Source of the DNA: Bacillus sp. FJAT-28004
Lineage (GTDB): Bacteria > Bacillota > Bacilli > Paenibacillales > Paenibacillaceae
Direction of reading: 5' to 3'
Assembly (NCBI RefSeq): GCF_001280845.1
Contig: NZ_LGHP01000002.1
Location: forward strand, 667,478-711,215
DNA: 43,738 bases
Shown: one piece after another, positions 33,431-42,385 of the stretch
Layout of the letters: each line of letters starts with the position of its first letter
Numbering within the stretch: position 1 is the stretch's first letter
Translations under genes and position numbers: made by a program
The notes under the pieces: model-generated
Seen by the model: only the letters and a program-made list of their open reading frames with translations
What the model was told of the DNA's origin: nothing
Databases searched by the model: none

Positions 33431-35040
33431 TCATCTCTTGTTCAGCCTCTCGATTGCATGCTGATAATTGTCAGTAACCTCATCGATTCCAAACGACTTC
33501 ACCTGCTTGACATAATCGTCGAATTTGTCTAAAGGCTCAACACCCATAATGAACTTCAATGTCATCTCGCTTATGTAGGTCTGGGCATCCGTCATCGTTT
33601 TGGTATTTGTCTCTTGCTCGTCGATCGTGAAGATAATGCCAGACGGCAGCTTTAACGCGATATCCGCTTGGCCCCAGAGCTTCCAGGCTTCGTGCTGCTC
33701 CGGCCAAGGGTACTGCATTAAATTTTGACGCATATCGATGTTTTGTTTTAACAGGTTGGGGAAATACAATGAACCGATTTTAGTCGGATCTTCCTTGTAC
33801 TTATCCGTAAATTCAGGTTCACCATTCACCAGTTGATAGGATTCCCCTTCAATACCCCAGTTCGTCAGCAATTTACCTTCCTCAGAGTAGAGGTAGTCAA
33901 ACAATTCGATGGTTTCCTTCGGATACTTATTGTTCGTCGTAATATATTTGATTGAGCTTTGATCCACATACCAGCCGTAATCGTCTCGAATGTGCAGTTT
34001 CTGGCCTTTTCCCGAACGGGAATAGGTGCCGGTACAAACTTGACTCCAGCTTGAATCTCATCTTTAATCGAAGCGTACCAATAAAGATGCATATTGCCGA
34101 CCGCGCCGACCACGCCGTTTTGAACCATAGGCACGACATGATCGTTGAAGTTTTGAGTCGGATAATCTTTATGGATCAGACCTTCGCTGTACCATTTATG
34201 CAACGTTTCCAAGTACTGCCTGTATCCTGGTTCAATCGGAGCGAATTTGACGACGTTATCCTCCTGATAGAAACCGTCTGCGGGAACATTGAACGCACTT
34301 GCCAAGAACGAGCCCGGGTTCGATGTGGACCATGATAATGGGGCCTCCAGTTCGAATTTTTCTTTGAACGTTTTGAGGACGTTATACCAGTCATCGACCG
34401 TTTCCGGCATCGGCAGTCCCGCTTGGTCGAGCAGATCCTGGCGGATCATCGGGCCATTATAGGCATTGCCCTCATCGATCGACATCTCATTACTGATTTG
34501 AGCACCGAATCCGACCAGTTGACCGTCGTCGTTTTTAAGCATCTTGGCAACCTGAGGGTCAGCCTCCATGATTTTCTTTAAGTTGGGCGCATATTGGTCG
34601 ATCAGATCCTTCGTATCGATGATCAACTTATCCTTGATGGCTTGCCCGGGTCCACCTTTATACGCGTCGAAATTGCCGACGATGACGTCAGGCAGATCGC
34701 CGCTGGTCACCATGAGATTGAATTGCGCCGCTTCTTGCCCCACCGGAGGGTGGATAAATTCCAGATTGATCCCCGTTCTTTTCATAATTTCTTTGGCCGC
34801 GGGCGTTTCCGCCATGTTATTGAAAAACTGGACATCACCTTCCTGTAGTCTCATAAAAACTTTAAGTGTAATCGGTTGTTTTTTGCCATCCGAATTACTT
34901 GGGTTCGTATTGGCCTTTTCGGAAGAATCTGCAGTAGAATTTGCCGTTTCATTCGAGGCCTGGCTGCAGCCTGCGACCGCCATCAATATGAGGCTTAGTA
35001 GCAATAAGGTTATCGTCTTTATTTTCTTTTGTATGAACAA
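33431..35040 (-). pseudogene. Frameshifted sugar ABC transporter substrate-binding lipoprotein
   Basis: Two frames together make one binding protein of about 535 residues. The first has lipobox LMAVAGCSQA, a low-complexity linker and the N-terminal lobe up to VKFVPAPIPV. After about 34015 the homology continues in another frame: GKGQKLHIRDDYGWYVDQSS, then IELFDYLYSEEGKLLTNWGI, with the normal C-terminus. One base is probably missing between 34007 and 34020, within CCCGTTCGGGAAAAGG. The start is TTG preceded by GGGGG. This is either a genuine null mutation, leaving the two permeases without their partner, or a sequencing error. Confidence 0.87.
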
Positions 35041-35056
35041 CGCAAATCCCCCTTTG

Positions 35057-35090
35057 ACACGGCATGCCCTACCGAGAGGGCATACCGTGT
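35057..35090 (-). other. Strong intergenic hairpin before binding-protein gene
   Basis: ACACGGCATGCCCT (35057-35070) pairs with AGGGCATACCGTGT (35077-35090) with one mismatch and six-base loop. There is no T-run on the minus strand, and the binding-protein ribosome binding site starts a few bases later. It probably acts as an mRNA-processing or stabilising element between the GxGYxYP gene and the transporter genes, or as a partial attenuator. Confidence 0.6.
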
Positions 35091-35123
35091 TCGCATGTTT
35101 TAATGATAGGAAGCGTTACTTAC

Positions 35124-37160
35124 CTATTTGGTTTCTTGGATCAATTGGAAATATTGATCTGCACGTACCACTTCATATTCCGGACCGAGCTGCTGCGTAA
35201 CTTCCAGCAGATCGCTTGGCGTGAATGTCCATGCCATCACGGCAAGTGAAACGAACTTCGGCGATTTGCCGTCCCAGCTGTCCTTCTCCTGCTTAAGCTT
35301 GTCAAGAAGTTCTTTCTTCGTTCCTACAGGGCGAAGAATCGACTGGGGCGTCTTGCCGTTCAAGAACGAAATGTTCGACTTGTCATTGAGCATCATCATG
35401 ATCCCTTGTGGTTTGAAATAATCCGTATAAGCCTGTGCCTTGAAGTCTGTGAGCGGATTATTATCCAGATTTAAGATGTAGGTGACGCCGAAGTCACCTC
35501 GCTCCATGTATGACTTTGATTGCTTCATAAAGCTTCTGAAAGTTTGATCCGGCCACTGGCCTGGATAGAAGTAACCGACGCCAGATGGTCCTGCAATAAG
35601 CAAATCATTGACGGATGCCGTCTTCTGGTAATAACCGAGTATCGCCGGCGCCGCATCTAGCAGCAGCGGACTTATGGTCCAGTTGATCGGTACTTTTCCT
35701 CTGTTCGGATCATCCCATGCTTGTCTCAACCGATGCTGATTGTATTGCAAATTATCGCCTTCGCCCATATTGTACGTGACATAGATTTTATTTTGCAGCG
35801 GCACCTTCGGCGCCGGCTTCTGCTTCATCACCGGGGCGCGCGTGCCGGAAAAGACGGTTAAGTTCGAGAAAAAGTCCGCCGCGAGCACATAAATACTGTT
35901 CTGTGACAGCATCTGCGTAGACTTGAATTCGCCTTCCACATCATGATCGAACCAGCCGAGGTATGGCGTGCCCGGTTCGCAGTCCTTGATGATCTTCTCG
36001 AACAGCTGCTTCTCCTGTTCATTCGTGGCATCCAGCCAGAACACCATCGCTTTGTTGGCGACGGCATAGTCCCTCAACATGCCATAGGACTTGCGATCTG
36101 CGTCTTCCCAGGCACGTGGAGCCTCATTCGTCGCGGACACCTTAAATTCGTTCCACATGTCGACCGACACCGTATACTTCGTCGATCCTGCAGGCGGAGT
36201 GAACTTGTATACCCAATATCTATCTTGATCCGCATACCGGTGGCCTTCATAACCATCGCCTACAACCGAATTTTGACGGTCGTACAAATATTTAGCCTCG
36301 GCCTCCTGGCCCGGAACGAATGTATCTATGACGGTATCGTCCGCTTTGACCGTAACCTGGTGGACCGCTGGTCCCCAGCCGTCTTCTTCAAACGAATCGT
36401 CGAAACGTAAGTAAATATCCCCCCCAGGCACATAAGTAGATAAGTCAAGATCGTAAACCTTTCGGTTCGAGCTATTTTTAATGGGCTGTAACTCCTCAAT
36501 GACCGTTTTGAATTGTTCGGGAATTGACGTTGAAATGTTCACTTTAACACTCGGGGTAATCCCGATCAGCATGCGATGCGTCGTATAGGGCCACAGGTTC
36601 TCGTACTGCCAGGTATACGCATCCAAACGGTCCTTAAAGCGGCCGCGCAAATCATCGATTACCTTAATCTTCTTCTTATACCTCAACTGAATGCTCTCTG
36701 CCAGCTCTGGGCTGACAACGATGCCGCTGCGCAGTCCCGCCAACGTCGTAGCCACGTTAATCGAATCCTGTACCTTCGGATCATAGATAATGATACCGTT
36801 AATGCGATGAATGTATTTGTCCAGAAGTTTCCAAGGATCCTCGTACATCTTCGTTGGAAGGTTCAGCGTCTTGAGCCAGGTAACGACCGTTTCCTGATCT
36901 TCAATAACATAGATGCTCGGGCGTTCACGGTTCACAAGACCTTGCAGGGTGACAAGCATCATTCTCATGTCTCCGGACAGCTTTTGCTTCCCCATATCGA
37001 TGACATCAAGATGCGTTGCTTTGGCGAATGAAGGTAACTCTTGATTTACAGGCCACGTGATGCCATTCGGTCTATCCTTTTGGGGTGAAGCTGAACCCGC
37101 CGAGGCGAAAGATGTAGTTAGGATGATTGCCAGGATGAGAACGATCCACTTCTTGAACAC
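35124..37160 (-). CDS. GxGYxYP-domain secreted protein (putative glycoside hydrolase)
   Basis: A 678-residue exported protein: N-terminal signal peptide (FKKWIVLILAIILTTSFASA), an N-terminal GxGYxYP_N-like region (LVTLQGLVNRERPSIYVIED), an inserted beta-rich segment (about 230-350), and the C-terminal GxGYxYP domain with the naming motif GPSGVGYFYPGQWPDQTF and PINWTISPLLLDAAPAILGY. The family is predicted to act on glycans but has no settled activity. GTG at 37160 follows AAGGAGAG; the ATG at 37184 has no site. First gene of the minus-strand operon with binding protein, permeases and dioxygenase, so it probably releases the sugar that they import. Confidence 0.87.
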   Translation of the reverse strand: MFKKWIVLILAIILTTSFASAGSASPQKDRPNGITWPVNQELPSFAKATHLDVIDMGKQKLSGDMRMMLVTLQGLVNRERPSIYVIEDQETVVTWLKTLNLPTKMYEDPWKLLDKYIHRINGIIIYDPKVQDSINVATTLAGLRSGIVVSPELAESIQLRYKKKIKVIDDLRGRFKDRLDAYTWQYENLWPYTTHRMLIGITPSVKVNISTSIPEQFKTVIEELQPIKNSSNRKVYDLDLSTYVPGGDIYLRFDDSFEEDGWGPAVHQVTVKADDTVIDTFVPGQEAEAKYLYDRQNSVVGDGYEGHRYADQDRYWVYKFTPPAGSTKYTVSVDMWNEFKVSATNEAPRAWEDADRKSYGMLRDYAVANKAMVFWLDATNEQEKQLFEKIIKDCEPGTPYLGWFDHDVEGEFKSTQMLSQNSIYVLAADFFSNLTVFSGTRAPVMKQKPAPKVPLQNKIYVTYNMGEGDNLQYNQHRLRQAWDDPNRGKVPINWTISPLLLDAAPAILGYYQKTASVNDLLIAGPSGVGYFYPGQWPDQTFRSFMKQSKSYMERGDFGVTYILNLDNNPLTDFKAQAYTDYFKPQGIMMMLNDKSNISFLNGKTPQSILRPVGTKKELLDKLKQEKDSWDGKSPKFVSLAVMAWTFTPSDLLEVTQQLGPEYEVVRADQYFQLIQETK

Positions 37161-37378
37161 AACAACACTCTCCTTCTTGGACATTAGAATTTCTTCTGAA
37201 TAAATCTGCTAAAGTTATAACGAGCGCCCGTTACAATGCTTAGTATAGGATCTATCCGTCGTTCATGTAAGCCCTTACTTTTTATCGGAGACTGGAATTA
37301 TTGCTTCTGAGTAGATACGCCACATTTTTACACGAAAACGTGAATATTTAATTAAACTTCAAAATTTGTATCCATAAA

Positions 37379-37417
37379 AAAGGGCGTCACCCCTTAAATT
37401 TTCCGGGTGTAACGCCC
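37379..37417 (-). terminator. Intrinsic terminator overlapping the stop codon of the AraC-type regulator
   Basis: On the minus strand AGGGCGTTACACCC lies inside the last codons of the regulator and pairs with GGGGTGACGCCCT, which contains the TGA stop, followed by TTTTTTA. The stem thus includes coding sequence. It isolates the regulator from the GxGYxYP operon downstream. Confidence 0.88.
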
Positions 37418-39732
37418 TCATATTTCTTGAAAAGCCTGATAAGCGTGTCTCGATTCGTGAAGCCCACACGTGAAGCAACTTCCTTAATGGTGCAATCATT
37501 CGCAGCCATCATTTCTTTAGCTTTCTGAACTCGTACCTTTTGGATATACTCGAGCAATCCTTCTCCTGCATGCTGCTTAAACATTTTAGAGAGATAAGGC
37601 AAGCTTACATGAAACTGTTCCGATATCATGGATACGTTTAAATCCGAATTGTGATAATTACAATGCGTAAACGACATAATCTCAGCGATAAGCGTACTTT
37701 TATTGCTTTTATCCGTACCTACAACATACTGCTCGATCTCATCTATAATTGCGAATATCTCCAGCTCAAGCTGCGGAAGTGTCTTGCAGTGCAGCAGGCG
37801 GTCAATGGGATTTAGGATTTCCAAAAACTCTTTTTCCAGCTTGATGCTAATTCCGCTTAAAGAAGTGATGACAGTATGTATCAAGGCAAACATATTGCAC
37901 TTGACGATATTTATCGGCACTTGTTTGGAGTTGTTAACGATGGTTTCGGAGATCACCTGTTTGGCGCTCTGATAATCCCCAACCTTTATGCAATTGGCAA
38001 ATTGGTATTCTTTAACCACGGAAAAGTCATAATTCATGCTTCCTTGTTCACTAGTCTGAATGTCCTCATAATGGATGATGCTTTCACTTCCAAAAATTAG
38101 CTTGTACTCGATGGCTTCAATGGTCTCGTTATACGCTAATTTAATATCCTCCAGTTTTGAGTACAGCCTGCTAATGGAAACCGAACAAATGATGCCGATT
38201 CGATTCGCGAATAATTGAATAGCTTGTTCGGCAATTTCAATGACTTCATCCTTTTGCTTCGTTTTATCATGCTCTTTGATATTCACCAGGCACACCATGA
38301 ACTGATCCACTTCCAGGACAAATCCGATATTGTTATGCTGTCTGAGGTAATCCTCCATAACATTCTTCATTATGAAGTGAACCGGTTCATGAGTGACGTT
38401 GCTGGTGCTGGTATTTTCCAGATAAAACAAGAGAAGCGCATAATGATTGGATTCGAATTTTATGTTATAGGCATCAGACAAGTCCGAAATAGAAATGCTG
38501 CAATCCTGATTTCCTTTCATGAGACGGATCAAGAAGTGATCGCGAAGCGTTTCTTTCTGCAGCCTGTATTTTTCCTCCACAGACTGCTTTTCCTCCACAA
38601 TATTGGAGACCATCTCTTCGATAAATTTATATTCATTGCAATGGACCTTGGGAAGAATACCGGACTTCTCACCGATGACGTTTAACAATTTACGGAGCGG
38701 GCCGTAGTTTTTTCGGGAGAATAGATAGGTCAAAACCCCGCCCAGCACAAAGATCAGAATCATGCCGGACAATGCCAAATTGCGGATAACGACGGCTTTG
38801 TACATAAACAGATTACTTGGAATGGCGGAAACATACTTCCAGTCCGTGATTTCGGATGGGATGGAGGAAACGGTCATATTTTTCCCGTTCAACTTCACGT
38901 GTGTCACGCCAAGATCCGATAGCCCGTCATAGTTTAACTCTTTATAATCTGTAGGTTGACCCGTCGTATAGATGAGTTGATTGCTGCTGTTGATGATGGA
39001 GAAGGTTTTCCCGTCACTCGAATCCATAGTTTTAAAAGCGCTTTCAAAGATGGCATTGTTCAATTGAATAAATATCGTTGCCAACGGCTTCTCCGGATTT
39101 TTAGATATATAAGGGACTAGGGAAGTGGCAAAAACAATCGTACGCCCGGAAGCGTCCGCATCCTGGCCGTTCATGTCCAATGGTAAATATTGATTTGAAT
39201 GATACCCTTTAATAAATGAATCCCACTCACGGCTGCCCATGTTGTAACTGCTGTAAAATTGCCGGTAAAAGGCTTCCGAATTAAATACCCCGTTAGTCGA
39301 TAAGATCATGTCGGTATAATTAAAATAAACGTAAAACTGACTAAGAAATTGATTTGAAAGCTTATACGTCTCGAATTCCTTAAACAGCCCATAATTGGTA
39401 TACCTTTGATTCGTATCCAATGAAGTCCGTGTATTCATAAGCGCTTTGACTCTTGAATCGATTCCGACTCTATTCGTTAATTGTCCGATATCTCTAAGCC
39501 GACTGTCTATGTTCTGCTGAATCTGCTTTATGATAGCTTCGTCCGCTCTGTTTATTTCCTGTTTAATCACTTCCAGCGTTTTGAAAAAAAAGACACAACC
39601 GATCATGACAGGCACCAACAAAATAAATAAATAAGGAAGCACAAAGGAGACCAGAAAGGTTCGCTTATTGAACAGGAATTGCCTTTTCATATTTTTGATA
39701 TTGTTCTGCAAATGAATGAGGTCCCCTTTCAA
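37387..39732 (-). CDS. Membrane-anchored AraC-family regulator with extracellular sensor domain
   Basis: A protein of up to 781 residues: transmembrane segment at about 28-50, extracellular dCache-like sensor (about 55-300), second transmembrane segment at about 305-328, a cytoplasmic linker and a C-terminal AraC pair (LNVSMISEQFHVSLPYLSKM and CTIKEVASRVGFTNRDTLIR), ending GVTPGKFKG. These one-component transmembrane regulators of Paenibacillaceae resemble a YesM sensor fused to YesN DNA-binding parts. The start is uncertain: TTG 39732 or ATG 39690, neither with a strong site. It lies just upstream of the GxGYxYP/importer operon, which it probably controls in response to an extracellular glycan. 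Confidence 0.9.
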   Translation of the reverse strand: MKGDLIHLQNNIKNMKRQFLFNKRTFLVSFVLPYLFILLVPVMIGCVFFFKTLEVIKQEINRADEAIIKQIQQNIDSRLRDIGQLTNRVGIDSRVKALMNTRTSLDTNQRYTNYGLFKEFETYKLSNQFLSQFYVYFNYTDMILSTNGVFNSEAFYRQFYSSYNMGSREWDSFIKGYHSNQYLPLDMNGQDADASGRTIVFATSLVPYISKNPEKPLATIFIQLNNAIFESAFKTMDSSDGKTFSIINSSNQLIYTTGQPTDYKELNYDGLSDLGVTHVKLNGKNMTVSSIPSEITDWKYVSAIPSNLFMYKAVVIRNLALSGMILIFVLGGVLTYLFSRKNYGPLRKLLNVIGEKSGILPKVHCNEYKFIEEMVSNIVEEKQSVEEKYRLQKETLRDHFLIRLMKGNQDCSISISDLSDAYNIKFESNHYALLLFYLENTSTSNVTHEPVHFIMKNVMEDYLRQHNNIGFVLEVDQFMVCLVNIKEHDKTKQKDEVIEIAEQAIQLFANRIGIICSVSISRLYSKLEDIKLAYNETIEAIEYKLIFGSESIIHYEDIQTSEQGSMNYDFSVVKEYQFANCIKVGDYQSAKQVISETIVNNSKQVPINIVKCNMFALIHTVITSLSGISIKLEKEFLEILNPIDRLLHCKTLPQLELEIFAIIDEIEQYVVGTDKSNKSTLIAEIMSFTHCNYHNSDLNVSMISEQFHVSLPYLSKMFKQHAGEGLLEYIQKVRVQKAKEMMAANDCTIKEVASRVGFTNRDTLIRLFKKYEGVTPGKFKG

Positions 39733-39832
39733 TAATCGTTGCTAATCTATATTCACATCATTACTACATCAACATGCTTTAATCCTTTATTTTCCGTAAA
39801 CATTATTAGAATCGTTGGGCAAAAAAAGACAA

Positions 39833-39876
39833 ACCTCAGTTAGATACGAACTAACAATTGGAGGTGCAGTTTTTCT
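39833..39876. terminator. Hairpin in the 39733-39986 gap
   Basis: ACCTCAGTTAG (39833-39843) pairs with CTAAC and GGAGGT (39851-39865) with a bulge. T-runs occur on both sides, so it could end transcripts in either direction. No gene clearly needs it; it may insulate the regulator from the cassette-like region. Confidence 0.4.
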
Positions 39877-39893
39877 ATTGTCTTAGGGTCTTC

Positions 39894-39942
39894 GACAGCA
39901 GCTCCCTTTCTTTATTAAGCTACCCGGCAGGATTGTTTGGTC
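39894..39942 (+). repeat. Cassette-type repeat, right half
   Basis: CAGCTCC and then TTTATTAAGCTACCCGGCAG match the second hairpin strand and right arm of the copy at 40574-40672. The left half is missing. It marks the left border of the second cassette-like cluster. Confidence 0.65.
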
Positions 39943-39986
39943 TAACGATAGAATACTATCCAAAACCGAATGGGAGTGGATAGAGG

Positions 39987-40544
39987 ATGAAATTGCTATT
40001 AATATTCGGACCTCAGGCAGTTGGGAAAATGACGGTTGGTCATGAATTAGAGAAAATCACGGAGTTGAAACTCTTTCATAATCACATGACTATTGAATTA
40101 CTTTGTCCGTTTTTAGGATTTAGTCCTGAAATGTGGGAATTATCCAATCTGTTTCGTCAGAAAATGTTTGAAGCATTCTCAAAGAGTGATTCGTACGGAA
40201 TGATATTCACATTTGTATGGTCATTTGATTCGAAAGAAGACTGGGAATACGTAGAGAAGGTTTGCGGAATTTTTGAGGGAAATGGCGGAGAAGTTTGTTT
40301 TGTAGAACTCGAGGCTGATTTTGATGAAAGAATTGAGCGTAACAGGACCCCCCGTAGATTGGAACATAAACCTTCAAAAAGAAATATCGAACAATCCGAA
40401 CATAGAATGAGAATTGCAGCAGAAAACCATAGGTTAAATTCATTTGAGGGAGAAATCGAAAGAAAAAACTATATTAAAATCAACAATACCAATTTGACTC
40501 AAGAAGAAGTTGCTAAAAGTATTAAAGAAAAGTTTAATTTGTAG
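39987..40544 (+). CDS. P-loop kinase-like protein (AAA/shikimate-kinase-like)
   Basis: A 185-residue soluble protein with Walker A GPQAVGKMTVG (residues 8-18), in which methionine replaces the usual serine/threonine of GKS/T and threonine follows. Later FVELEADFDERIERNRTPRR resembles the LID region of small-molecule kinases. It belongs to the group annotated as AAA ATPase or shikimate kinase-like in Bacillota accessory regions; substrate unknown. GGATAGAGG precedes the ATG. It is the first gene of the second repeat-punctuated cluster; its TAG stop is 30 bases before the next repeat. Confidence 0.82.
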   Translation: MKLLLIFGPQAVGKMTVGHELEKITELKLFHNHMTIELLCPFLGFSPEMWELSNLFRQKMFEAFSKSDSYGMIFTFVWSFDSKEDWEYVEKVCGIFEGNGGEVCFVELEADFDERIERNRTPRRLEHKPSKRNIEQSEHRMRIAAENHRLNSFEGEIERKNYIKINNTNLTQEEVAKSIKEKFNL

Positions 40545-40573
40545 AATAACCCTAACATTTTACAAACAAGTCA

Positions 40574-40672
40574 TTGCACTAATGGGTAACGATAGTGGAA
40601 CATACAAGGGGCAGCTTGCTATGGCAGTTGCTCCATTTCTTTATTAAGTTAAGGGGCAGTTTAGTTCAATAG
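40574..40672 (+). repeat. Cassette-type repeat, complete copy
   Basis: Left arm TTGCACTAATGGG with AACGATAGTGGAA, in which CACTA pairs with TAGTG instead of AACTA with TAGTT seen elsewhere, a compensatory change. The central hairpin is GGGGCAGCTTGC with GGCAGTTGCTCC (40608-40634), followed by the right arm TTATTAAGTTAAGGGGCAG ending TAGTTCAATAG. Confidence 0.8.
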
Positions 40673-40741
40673 AACCGTACATGAATCACAACACTCCTCT
40701 CGAATTTGTAACTTTATAAACTTACGACAGGAGGGTTCGTT

Positions 40742-40990
40742 TTGAACGTTCGGAGTAGTGTAAAGGGAATCGTAATTAAAAATAATAAATTATTAACCAT
40801 CAAGAAACATGATGATGTATTCGATGTTGACTATACTTTACCAGGTGGCGGTCAAGAACATGGTGAAAATTTACTTGAAGCCATTCAGAGGGAGTTTTTA
40901 GAGGAAGTAGGATGTCTTATAAAAGTAAAGCAATTCGTGTTTTTAAGGGAGTACATTGGGATTGAGTGGATTCCAGTAACTATCTCCTAG
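40742..40990 (+). CDS. NUDIX hydrolase, C-terminally truncated
   Basis: An 82-residue product with an intact NUDIX box (GGGQEHGENLLEAIQREFLE, then EVGC; about residues 36-59) but lacking the last third of the ~140-residue fold; it ends shortly after FLREYIGIEWIP. The TTG start follows AGGAGG by seven bases. The P-loop gene begins 28 bases after its stop, so a deletion probably joined two modules and removed the end of this gene together with its repeat. Catalytic function is doubtful. Confidence 0.75.
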   Translation: MNVRSSVKGIVIKNNKLLTIKKHDDVFDVDYTLPGGGQEHGENLLEAIQREFLEEVGCLIKVKQFVFLREYIGIEWIPVTIS

Positions 40991-41018
40991 ATAGAGGAAA
41001 TAAGGAGGAATACTTGCA

Positions 41019-41537
41019 TTGAAACACTGCAATAAAATCCATATAATCGGTGAAGTTGGAAGTGGTAAAACTTACCTCGCGGGAAAATTATCGCAACAAC
41101 TAAACATCAATTACTATCAACTTGATAATGTCGTTTGGAGAAGAGGCGAAGATAGCGATACTCGAAATCCTCAAGAAGTGCGTGACGCAATTCTTAATGA
41201 TATTGTAAATAAGGAGAAATGGATTATTGAAGGTGTTCATTACAAATGGGTTCAACGAAGTTTTGAGTTAGCGGACGTAATCATCTATCTAGAAACAAAT
41301 GTTTTTATACGTGATATACAAATGTTAAAGAGATTTATAAAACAAAAACTTGGACTAGAGAAAGGGAATTATAACCAGACGCTTAAGAACGTGTATATCA
41401 TGATTAAATGGAATCACAAATTTAATACAGAACGAAAACCATTAATTGATAAGATATTATATTCGTTCGACTACAAAGTACATAAATTCAAAAGCAATAA
41501 ACAAGTTATACAGTATTATCTCGATAAGAATTGTTGA
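41019..41537 (+). CDS. P-loop NTPase (adenylate kinase/topology-modulation-like)
   Basis: A 172-residue soluble protein with Walker A IGEVGSGKTYLAGKLS (about 10-25), the conserved YYQLDNVVWRRGED segment and KWIIEGVHYKWVQRSFELAD followed by VIIYLETN (Walker B-like), as in the FlaR/topology-modulation and AAA 'kinase' group. Substrate unknown. TTG start with AGGAGG ten bases upstream. The TGA stop lies inside the left arm of the repeat at 41534. Probably co-transcribed with the truncated NUDIX gene. Confidence 0.82.
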   Translation: MKHCNKIHIIGEVGSGKTYLAGKLSQQLNINYYQLDNVVWRRGEDSDTRNPQEVRDAILNDIVNKEKWIIEGVHYKWVQRSFELADVIIYLETNVFIRDIQMLKRFIKQKLGLEKGNYNQTLKNVYIMIKWNHKFNTERKPLIDKILYSFDYKVHKFKSNKQVIQYYLDKNC

Positions 41538-41630
41538 ACTAATGGGACACGTTAGTTGAATAGTACTCAACGATGAGCAGGGCTGCGGTAGCCTGCTCAT
41601 TTTATTAATCTAACAGGCTGGATAGTTCGG
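41534..41630 (+). repeat. Cassette-type repeat, complete copy
   Basis: The left arm TTGAACTAATGGG with ACGTTAGTTGAATAG contains the stop codon of the P-loop gene. The central hairpin pairs GAGCAGG (41575) with CCTGCTC (41592-41598); the right arm is TTTATTAATCTAACAGGCTG ending GATAGTTCGG. Confidence 0.8.
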
Positions 41631-41783
41631 AGAAGATCATTCGCTTTTGCGGATGGTCTTCTTGATAATCCATGGATGCAATATTTTTGGGTATGTAAAT
41701 ATTTCCTATGCCTCCAGAAACTATATTTAAGAATCGCTCGTTTATAAATTGCGATCAAAATATCTTAAATGGAGTGAATATAA

Positions 41784-42371
41784 TTGAAAAACTTGTTGAT
41801 AATCATCTCCGTTGTTGCCTTCGTGTTGGCTGGGTGCTCAGGAGATACAAAGGTTGACGAGAAAAACATCGTAAAAGCGGCCCAGATTGGGCCGAAAGCG
41901 GAGACGGCCGAGGACGATTTCGTGTATCGACTCGTATCGGAGAAATCCGTTTACGCCGAAGGCGAGAGAGTGGAGCTTTATGCGGAATTGGAATACGTGG
42001 GCGAAGAGCAAGAAATTAAAATCGCGCACGCCTCTTCACCGATTTCTTTTCCGATGAAAGAGAAAACGAGAGGGTTTGAGATCGGATATACGATGTCTCA
42101 ACCTCGTATCGTTACCACATTAAAAAAGGGAGAGCCACTAAGGGAGCAGTATAAAGGCAGTGGCGGATATGGATCGCAAGATCCGAAGGAATATGTTGAT
42201 TTTATTAAAGCTGTGGCGGAGGCGTCCCGAAAAGGCTCTCTCCCGTCAGGTGAATACGTGGTCGCTGGGGTAGCTGAGTTTGAACCACTATCAGGATCGA
42301 CAAAGAATGAGGATATCCGCATGAATGTGAAAATCGAGTTTATAGTGGGAGAGAATAAAAATAACGAATGA
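41784..42371 (+). CDS. Lipoprotein of unknown function
   Basis: A 195-residue secreted lipoprotein: signal peptide MKNLLIIISVVAFVLAGC with lipobox LAGC (cysteine 18). The mature part has a predicted beta-sandwich character (DDFVYRLVSEKSVYAEGERV, then ELYAELEYVGEEQEIKIAHA), reminiscent of BsuPI/intracellular-inhibitor-like or FixG-like C-terminal folds, then a helical insert (KEYVDFIKAVAEASRKGS). No family was recognised with certainty. The TTG start follows GGAG. The TGA stop lies 14 bases before the repeat at 42386. The gene is more G+C rich than its neighbours in the cluster, consistent with separate origins. Confidence 0.75.
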   Translation: MKNLLIIISVVAFVLAGCSGDTKVDEKNIVKAAQIGPKAETAEDDFVYRLVSEKSVYAEGERVELYAELEYVGEEQEIKIAHASSPISFPMKEKTRGFEIGYTMSQPRIVTTLKKGEPLREQYKGSGGYGSQDPKEYVDFIKAVAEASRKGSLPSGEYVVAGVAEFEPLSGSTKNEDIRMNVKIEFIVGENKNNE

Positions 42372-42385
42372 TTAGACTAATTTTA

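Noticed and set aside
34568..35200. Plus-strand frame of 210 codons opposite the binding-protein gene
   Set aside because: It is antisense to a binding-protein lobe with clear lipobox and fold motifs; composition is that of a shadow frame.
35943..37031. Plus-strand frames opposite the GxGYxYP gene
   Set aside because: Shadows of a gene with signal peptide and naming motif on the other strand.
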